From UBA2658 sp964617335 (lineage in GTDB: Bacteria; Bacillota; Clostridia; Oscillospirales; Oscillospiraceae), in the NCBI GenBank assembly GCA_964617335.1, contig CAZTXG010000031.1, positions 1 through 19,701 on the forward strand: 19,701 bases of DNA, in the 5' to 3' direction. Below are positions 15,300-19,701 of the stretch, piece by piece (the stretch's first letter is position 1; each line of letters opens with the position of its first letter). A model generated the notes under the pieces. The model was not told where the DNA came from, did no database searches, and saw nothing but the letters and a program-made list of their open reading frames with translations. Position numbers and translations under genes: made by a program.

Positions 15300-15767
15300 A
15301 TGAAGCTGGCCGTTTTTTCTGATTCCCACGGAAGCCCCGAAAAAATGCTTAAGGCAATAAAAATGTCAAAACCCGACCTCATAATTCATCTTGGCGACTC
15401 TCAGGGGGACACCTTTAAAATAAAAAAGCAGTTCCCCCAAATCCCGCTGAAGGCGGTTAGGGGAAACTGCGATATGAATTCAAATTTTCCAAAATCCGAA
15501 ATCTTGACACTTTGCGGTTTAAAGCTGTTTTTAACTCACGGACACTTACACTTAGTTAAAAGCGGTCTGTCCCTGCTTTGCGCCGAAACAAAAAGCCTTG
15601 GCGCCCACGCCGCCTTATACGGCCACACTCACATGGCGGATATCCGTATGGAGCAGGGCGTATATTTCATAAATCCCGGCTCCTGCGGTTATGGGCCCGC
15701 CCCAAGCTACGCTGAAATATATCTGGATGAAAAACAGGGGTTTATGCCTCGTATACTAAGGCTTTAG
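15300..15767 (+). CDS. YfcE/MJ0936-type metallophosphoesterase
   Basis: A 155-residue calcineurin-like phosphodiesterase of the small YfcE group, expected to hydrolyse phosphodiesters in a metal-dependent way; the natural substrate is unknown. All metal-binding blocks are present: FSDSHG (Asp8, His10), HLGDSQGD (Asp33), VRGNCD (Asn56), LTHGH (His80, His82) and YGHTH (His109, His111). The length suits the family and no extra domain is present. AAAGGAGGG precedes the ATG by 7 nt. It ends 4 bp before the stop of the converging PASTA gene, with no terminator hairpin between them, so the two transcripts probably overlap at their 3' ends. Confidence 0.93.
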   Translation: MKLAVFSDSHGSPEKMLKAIKMSKPDLIIHLGDSQGDTFKIKKQFPQIPLKAVRGNCDMNSNFPKSEILTLCGLKLFLTHGHLHLVKSGLSLLCAETKSLGAHAALYGHTHMADIRMEQGVYFINPGSCGYGPAPSYAEIYLDEKQGFMPRILRL

Positions 15768-15771
15768 GTGC

Positions 15772-16986
15772 CTAGCCCTCCTGCTCCTCCGGCTCCGGAG
15801 GAAGTGTGGGCGTTGGAGCCTGCGTTGGTGTCGGTGTTGGGGCGGGTGTTGGTGTGGGTTCTTTTTTAAGCTGGAACACAGCGTATATACTGTGGTCGCC
15901 CGTTACCCTTGTGAAGGTGTATGAGGATACAGCCCCTATACTTGTTCCGTCTACCTTAAGCTCCCGTATTTCATATCCCGAATCCGGTGTTATGGTGAAA
16001 GTCTGGTCTTTGCCCTCCTCCACAATTACAAGCCCCTTAGGACTTATGCTGCCGCCTGTTCCCGCTGTCACCGTTATTGTAAATCCGGCAGGTGAGGGCG
16101 AAGGCTCCTCCCCTTTTGATACGGTTACGGTTACTATGTCACCCTTTTGAAGCTTTGCCCCCTCAAGGGGACTTTGTGAAACCACCCTGCCTTGAGTTAT
16201 AGTGCTGTATATATCCTCTGCCCTTGTGGCCACAAGACCGGCTTGGGTGATTTCTTTAAGGGCCTGCTCATAGGTTTTGCTTAGAACATTTGGCACAGTG
16301 ACATACTCTATCTCTGTGGACTGCCCTGAGCTGTCCTTCGGGCCTTTTGATATGGTTAATGTCACAAGGTCTCCGGCTTTAAGCTTTTTGCCCTCTTTAA
16401 TGCTTTGTTTAATAACGGTTCCCTCAAGAGCCTCGTCACGCTGGAGCATGGTTTCCACTTTAACCCCCATAGATTCAAGCAGCATTATAGCTGTTGCATC
16501 TGTCTGACCTACAAGCTGGGGCATCCTGTTTATCTCGTCCTCATTTTTGTTAAAATCAAAGGCCCCGCTCATTATAGATATAACAAGTGTAAGCAGGGCT
16601 ATAAGGGCAACCGCTGCCACCGCAAGCTGCTTTTTAAGGTTGTTCGGCCTTTTATCTTCACTTCCTCTTTGAGGGCTTTCCTGCCTGTGGTTGGGAGAAA
16701 CAGGCCGCGGGGCGCTCTGGCGCACCGGCGGCGGGGCCGTTTGCTGGGGCGCTGTTTTAAAAACCTGAGTATCGTCTGTCTGCTGGGGATTTATTACTCT
16801 TGTGTTAAATAGATCCTCATTATCCAAAGGCCGCTGATTCTCGGAAGATTCAGCTGCGCCATTAGTCTGGGGCGCTGCAGAGGCCCCGTCTTCCGGCAAT
16901 ATGTAGTACATGGCGCCGCAGTTAGGGCAGGCACCAAGGTCTGCATCCATGCTCTTGCCGCAATTTTTGCAATTTATCATTCTCAT
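15772..16986 (-). CDS. Zinc-ribbon, PASTA and InlB-like-repeat membrane protein
   Basis: A 404-residue single-pass protein with an unusual domain order. Residues 1-30 form a zinc ribbon with CxxC pairs (Cys6/Cys9, Cys20/Cys23). 31-118 is a Gln/Pro-rich linker. About 119-141 is a transmembrane helix preceded by basic residues, so the ribbon should be cytoplasmic. About 152-215 and 226-292 are two PASTA repeats (MPQLVGQTDATAIMLLESMG with VTLTISKG; VPNVLSKTYEQALKEITQAG with VTVTVSKG). About 300-372 is a beta-rich InlB-like repeat (TAGTGGSISPKG, then DHSIYAVF). The end is a PT-rich tail. PASTA repeats elsewhere bind muropeptides on PrkC-type kinases and penicillin-binding proteins; there is no kinase domain here. 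GGAGG lies 7 nt before the ATG. A 31-residue ORF upstream overlaps its start. Confidence 0.9.
   Translation of the reverse strand: MRMINCKNCGKSMDADLGACPNCGAMYYILPEDGASAAPQTNGAAESSENQRPLDNEDLFNTRVINPQQTDDTQVFKTAPQQTAPPPVRQSAPRPVSPNHRQESPQRGSEDKRPNNLKKQLAVAAVALIALLTLVISIMSGAFDFNKNEDEINRMPQLVGQTDATAIMLLESMGVKVETMLQRDEALEGTVIKQSIKEGKKLKAGDLVTLTISKGPKDSSGQSTEIEYVTVPNVLSKTYEQALKEITQAGLVATRAEDIYSTITQGRVVSQSPLEGAKLQKGDIVTVTVSKGEEPSPSPAGFTITVTAGTGGSISPKGLVIVEEGKDQTFTITPDSGYEIRELKVDGTSIGAVSSYTFTRVTGDHSIYAVFQLKKEPTPTPAPTPTPTQAPTPTLPPEPEEQEG
15805..15860 (-). repeat. PT-rich low-complexity repeat in the PASTA protein tail
   Basis: The DNA encodes roughly PTPTPAPTPTPTQAPTPT (about residues 376-394) as near-repeats of a ggtgttggtgtgg-like unit on the plus strand. 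Such tracts usually act as wall-spanning or flexible linkers and can vary in length by slippage. A perfect 8-bp inverted repeat, TCCTCCGG/CCGGAGGA, lies just downstream within the coding end. Confidence 0.7.
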
Positions 16987-17078
16987 TTTTCAACCTCCAA
17001 ACAGCTTGCTTCTTCTTTGCCGCATCTATCCTTGAAGCAGGCCGTCTTTTGAACATTTTTATTTCGTTTCTCACTCAT
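16983..17078 (-). CDS. Possible 31-residue leader ORF coupled to the PASTA gene
   Basis: ATG at 17078 to TGA at 16983; the stop overlaps the PASTA gene start (ATGA). The product MSEKRNKNVQKTACFKDRCG continues to a C-terminal Glu/Lys end and has three cysteines (C-x4-C, then one more). No good Shine-Dalgarno precedes it, which is the main doubt. The exact 4-bp overlap and an open frame containing the PASTA gene's GGAGG site suggest translational coupling or a regulatory leader. Confidence 0.3.
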   Translation of the reverse strand: MSEKRNKNVQKTACFKDRCGKEEASCLEVEK

Positions 17079-17171
17079 TTTTTAAAGCCGTTTATCCCAA
17101 TACAAATTTACCGCATATAAATATCTTCCTTATTTTTAAACACATTTAATCATACAGTTTGTATAAAAGAT

Positions 17172-17200
17172 ATTTTACCACAGGCATTGGGGCATTTCAA
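17172..17200 (-). promoter_or_regulatory. Candidate sigma-A promoter of the PASTA gene
   Basis: On the minus strand TTGAAA (17200-17195) and TAAAAT (17177-17172) are 17 bp apart, each one mismatch from consensus. The predicted start near 17165 gives a leader of about 180 nt before the PASTA ATG, covering the 31-residue ORF. Confidence 0.65.
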
Positions 17201-17300
17201 ACAAGATATGTAAATAAAACATATAGATGAAATTTGCTTTAACCTAAGGTATATGACATATCCAAAAAAACATATAAACCAGCAAAGGAGATCTTCGCCT

Positions 17301-18005
17301 ATGAAAACCGCTCTTGTAACCGGCGCTTCAAGGGGCATCGGCGCCGCCATAGCCCGAGCCTTAAAAAGAGATGGCTTTAAGGTTTTTATTAATTACAATC
17401 AAAGCTGCGATAAGGCCATGGCCCTTGCAAACGAGCTTTCCGCCACTGCGATAAAGGCCGATGTGTCCGATATGAATGAGGTTCAACATATGTATGACGA
17501 AATCGGAGGGGTAGATGTTCTCGTCTGCAATGCGGGAATTTCTGAATACGGACTTTTTTCGGATATGGGCTATGAAGCCTGGAGAAGGCTTTTTGCCGTT
17601 AACGTAGACGGGGCATATAACTGCATCCAATGCGCCCTTCCCCATATGATAGCTCAAAAAAGCGGGGCTATCATAAATATTTCCTCTGTCTGGGGCCTTT
17701 GCGGAGCCTCCTGCGAGGCTGGGTATTCCGCCTCTAAGTCTGCCCTTATCGGCCTTAGTCTTGCCCTTGCAAAGGAGCTGGGGCCTTCTGGGATAAGGGT
17801 TAACTGTATTGCCCCCGGGGTTATAGAAACAGATATGCTCGCTTCTTTTACTCAGGCGGATAAGGAAGCTCTGCGCTGCGAAACACCCTTAGGGCGCTTA
17901 GGAAAGCCCTTGGATATAGCAGAGCTTTGCGCCTTTCTCGCCTCCGACAAGGCAGGTTTTATAACAGGTCAGCTTATTGCTGCCGACGGGGGTTTTTCTT
18001 TGTAA
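17301..18005 (+). CDS. Short-chain dehydrogenase/reductase, FabG/YmfI-like
   Basis: A 234-residue NAD(P)-dependent reductase. It has the Rossmann motif TGASRGIG (7-14), an NADP-type basic position after it, CNAGIS (76-81), NISS (126-129) and the catalytic YSASK (Tyr142, Lys146). PGVIETDM and the C-terminal GQLIAADGGFSL follow. These are classical SDR features. The SSVWGLCGASCEAGYSASKS block and short length resemble YmfI, the 5-aminopentanone reductase acting on EF-P in B. subtilis; plain 3-oxoacyl-ACP reductase (FabG) is the alternative. No fatty-acid or EF-P genes lie nearby to decide. The ATG at 17301 (AAAGGAG 10 nt upstream) is preferred to the longer frame from 17253 because the family starts MKTALVTGASRGIG. 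It stands alone and ends at a shared terminator. Confidence 0.9.
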   Translation: MKTALVTGASRGIGAAIARALKRDGFKVFINYNQSCDKAMALANELSATAIKADVSDMNEVQHMYDEIGGVDVLVCNAGISEYGLFSDMGYEAWRRLFAVNVDGAYNCIQCALPHMIAQKSGAIINISSVWGLCGASCEAGYSASKSALIGLSLALAKELGPSGIRVNCIAPGVIETDMLASFTQADKEALRCETPLGRLGKPLDIAELCAFLASDKAGFITGQLIAADGGFSL

Positions 18006-18089
18006 GTCCCCTTTCCTCTCAATCATTCTTTTAATCTGTAAAAATATTTTTATACCCCTGTTGTGAAGCAGTAGAAAATAAAATTATAA

Positions 18090-18130
18090 AAAGGGCTTGG
18101 GATATTGTATTCCCCAAGCCCTTTATTTAT
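18090..18130. terminator. Bidirectional terminator between the SDR and pdxK-like genes
   Basis: A perfect 12-bp stem (AAAGGGCTTGGG 18090-18101, CCCAAGCCCTTT 18113-18124) has an 11-nt loop. TTTATTTAT overlaps and follows on the plus side; on the minus strand a T-rich run (TTTATAATTTTATTTT) follows. It serves both converging genes. Confidence 0.9.
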
Positions 18131-18168
18131 ATGCTTTTGTATGCTAAAGCAACTTTAAAAGCTGTTTT

Positions 18169-19029
18169 CTAGTCTTTAAAAAGCTTTGAAAGCTCTGTGA
18201 TATACCTTGGCAGTGCCCCTTCAAAATCCACCCCGTCACGACCGGAGGTCTTTCGGATTAATGAGCGGTCTATGCTGTCTGTAACCAGCATAATTGCAAG
18301 GTCAATCGAATTTTTAAGTCCCGCCCCCCGCACAAAAAGTGCTGCGAAAGCCGAAGAAAACAAGTCTCCCGTGCCGTGAAAAACTCCCTGTCTAAGGTGG
18401 CTGTATGAAAAAATCTTCTCTCCGGTTTTATTGTCTATGGCGGCGGCACCTATGCTGTCTGGCGTGGGCTTAACTCCGGTGAGGACTATAGTGCCCCCGC
18501 AAATCTCCGAAAGAGCCTTTAGAAGGGAGTTTATATATTCTTCGGAATGAGGGCCTTCCTCGTAGGAAATTCCTGTCATAAAAGCCGCCTCAGTTATATT
18601 TGGGGTCAGTATATCCGCCTTTTTTGAAAGCTCTACAAAAGCTTTTGCCATCTTATCGTCAAAGCCCGTATAATATTCCCCGTGATCAGCCATTACAGGG
18701 TCAACAATCACTTGGGTCACGTCGCTTTTTATAATTTCAATTGCCTGCTCTAATAGCTTTGCCTGATCGGCAGAGGCAAGATAGCCTGAATAAACACCGT
18801 CAAACTCAATCTTTTCTTTTTTCCAATGGCGGGCTATGGGCAGTATTTCATCTGACAGGTCTTTGAAGGTAAAGCCCTCAAAGTCGCCGGTGTGGGTTGA
18901 TAAAAGTGCCGTGGGTATGCATGAGCACTCAACCCCGCTTGCCGAAATAATTGGCAGAGCAACTGTTAGTGAACACTTTCCATAACCGGAAATGTCGTGT
19001 ACAGCCGCTATCCTCTTAAGTTTTTCCAT
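18169..19029 (-). CDS. Pyridoxamine/pyridoxal kinase-like protein (PdxK/PdxY family)
   Basis: A ribokinase-fold vitamin B6 kinase of 286 residues that would phosphorylate pyridoxamine or pyridoxal with ATP. Family features: the opening RIAAVHDISGYGKCSLTVAL (6-25), IPTALLSTHTGDF for substrate binding, DGVYSGYLAS, VIVDPVMADHG, LTPNITEAAFMTGI, and the anion hole/catalytic Asp in HGTGDLFSSAFAA. The start at ATG 19029 has AGAGG 8 nt upstream and fits family N-termini. The same frame is open further upstream to an ATG at 19116, which would add 29 residues with no counterpart in the family. A consensus-like promoter lies about 155 nt upstream, giving a long GC-rich leader. Exact vitamer preference cannot be told from sequence. 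Confidence 0.92.
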   Translation of the reverse strand: MEKLKRIAAVHDISGYGKCSLTVALPIISASGVECSCIPTALLSTHTGDFEGFTFKDLSDEILPIARHWKKEKIEFDGVYSGYLASADQAKLLEQAIEIIKSDVTQVIVDPVMADHGEYYTGFDDKMAKAFVELSKKADILTPNITEAAFMTGISYEEGPHSEEYINSLLKALSEICGGTIVLTGVKPTPDSIGAAAIDNKTGEKIFSYSHLRQGVFHGTGDLFSSAFAALFVRGAGLKNSIDLAIMLVTDSIDRSLIRKTSGRDGVDFEGALPRYITELSKLFKD

Positions 19030-19108
19030 TTTGCTTACCTCTGTTTTCTCTTGCTGCTCCGGATTTTTATATGGTGCTTTCCACTGTTTCACAAAATGAA
19101 AACAATAG

Positions 19109-19165
19109 TTAGCCATAGGGCCTTCCGGAAGGCAGCGCTCTGGCGCAGCTCTTAAATGCCGCCAT
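19109..19165 (-). promoter_or_regulatory. GC-rich pdxK leader with palindrome and 18-codon upstream ORF
   Basis: This leader stretch is much richer in GC than its flanks. It contains a perfect 14-bp palindrome GCCTTCCGGAAGGC (19120-19133). An ATG at 19165 opens an 18-codon frame (MAAFKSCARALPSGRPYG) that stops at 19109; its stop overlaps the ATG at 19116 of the extended pdxK frame. The uORF has only a weak AGAGAAG-type site before it. Regulatory leader, attenuator or inserted palindromic repeat are all possible. Confidence 0.4.
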
Positions 19166-19183
19166 TTTTCTTCTCTGTAATAT

Positions 19184-19211
19184 ATTATAACAGCTTTATC
19201 TTCTCATGCAA
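19184..19211 (-). promoter_or_regulatory. Promoter of the pdxK-like gene
   Basis: On the minus strand TTGCAT (19211-19206) and TATAAT (19189-19184) are 16 bp apart. Transcription would start near 19177. Confidence 0.65.
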
Positions 19212-19556
19212 AATACTAAAAAATTTTTATGTAATTTAGTCATATTTTTGCACTCCAAAGTACAAAACATTAACTTCACTTACAAAGCTGTGCCGGAAAA
19301 CTGGAGCAAAATGCTCAAATGGGACATATCCGGAAGAAATTAGTCTGAGGCAGAAATGGATATAAATACGGTATACATTATTTGCAGGACTTATGCTAAA
19401 AATCTGTGCTTATGATATGAGTAAGTGGGAGGCAAGACAGTTTTTTAAATTTGTAAATAGATAGCTGCAAAGAAAAGAACATAAAGATAAGAAAATAAAA
19501 AAGCATCGAGTTTTTTTGAAGCAAGACACTTTTATAAGCTATTTCAATACTTTCCA
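19212..19556. other. AT-rich intergenic stretch with no convincing gene
   Basis: This gap separates the divergent pdxK-like and rnpB promoters. It has only short frames without ribosome binding sites (for example a 45-codon frame 19206-19343 and a 24-codon frame ending near 19470). I see no hairpin terminator, tRNA or repeat in it. Confidence 0.6.
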
Positions 19557-19585
19557 TTGACTTTATCTCAAATGAGCTTTATAAT
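19557..19585 (+). promoter_or_regulatory. Consensus sigma-A promoter of rnpB
   Basis: TTGACT (19557-19562) and a perfect TATAAT (19580-19585) are separated by 17 bp. The predicted start at about 19592 coincides with the first base of the RNase P RNA fold. Confidence 0.9.
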
Positions 19586-19591
19586 TTATCG

Positions 19592-19701
19592 GCGAGTAAG
19601 TTGAATGACCGCGGGCATAAGGCGAAAGCCTGTGCGTGAGGAAAGTCCGGGCTCCATAGGGCAAGGATAGCGGGTAACGCCCGCCGAAGGCGACTTCAGG
19701 A
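19592..19701 (+). ncRNA. rnpB: RNase P RNA, class A, 5' part (runs off right edge)
   Basis: This is the catalytic RNA of ribonuclease P, which trims tRNA 5' ends. The conserved block GAGGAAAGTCCGGGCTCC (19639-19656) is followed by ATAGGGCAAGG and a GGGTAACGCCC segment, which match the class A (ancestral) type; Bacillus class B RNAs read differently here. A GGC-GAAA-GCC tetraloop stem precedes the block. About 110 nt are present; the rest lies beyond the window. A near-perfect promoter sits immediately upstream. Confidence 0.95.

Noticed and set aside
19030..19116. 29-residue N-terminal extension of the pdxK-like protein as the main start
   Set aside because: The internal ATG at 19029 has a better-spaced ribosome binding site and matches the family N-terminus; the extension is kept only as an alternative.
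19206..19343. 45-codon plus-strand frame in the pdxK-rnpB gap
   Set aside because: No ribosome binding site, overlaps the pdxK promoter, and no family resemblance.

Overview
The window looks like chromosomal DNA of a low-to-moderate GC, endospore-forming member of the Clostridia. This rests on a YpeB germination protein, a SleB-type cell-wall hydrolase, a type III glutamine synthetase, a TagO-type lipid-linked sugar transferase, strong AGGAGG-type ribosome binding sites, consensus sigma-A promoters, and the start of a class A (not Bacillus class B) RNase P RNA at the right edge. I see no tRNA, CRISPR array, insertion sequence, phage gene or attachment site. Most genes are housekeeping.

Layout. 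1-435 (-): the 5' part of a membrane-anchored protein running off the left edge, preceded by a possible 44-residue protein. 631-1569 (+): an 11-bp inverted repeat leading into a stalk-domain/SleB-like hydrolase gene, closed by a strong terminator. 1691-4539 (+): rsmG (16S rRNA methyltransferase) and glnN (type III glutamine synthetase). 4574-5591 (+): an SdpR/SdpI-like autorepressor and membrane protein pair, with two copies of one inverted repeat flanking its promoter. 5678-8760 (-): ypeB and gltX, read leftward from a consensus promoter. 8828-11056 (+): a class I aminotransferase and trpS. 11107-14109 (+): tagO, UDP-GlcNAc 2-epimerase and an anchored protein of unknown function, with overlapping frames. 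14129-15203 (-): three small unrecognised proteins. 15300-15767 (+): a YfcE-type phosphoesterase. 15772-17078 (-): a zinc-ribbon/PASTA/InlB-like-repeat membrane protein and a possible 31-residue upstream ORF. 17301-18005 (+): a FabG/YmfI-like reductase. 18169-19211 (-): a pyridoxamine-kinase-like gene with an unusual GC-rich leader. 19557-19701 (+): rnpB with its promoter.

How the genes fit together. TagO and the epimerase act on UDP-GlcNAc and lipid-linked sugars, so the 11107-14109 operon probably makes a cell-wall glycopolymer. The SleB-like hydrolase and YpeB are the usual germination pair, but here they lie about 4 kb apart in opposite orientations. The least explained parts are the three-gene small-protein cluster (14129-15203), the kinase-less PASTA protein, the twin operators of the sdpRI-like unit (one built into a terminator hairpin), and the leaders of ypeB and pdxK.
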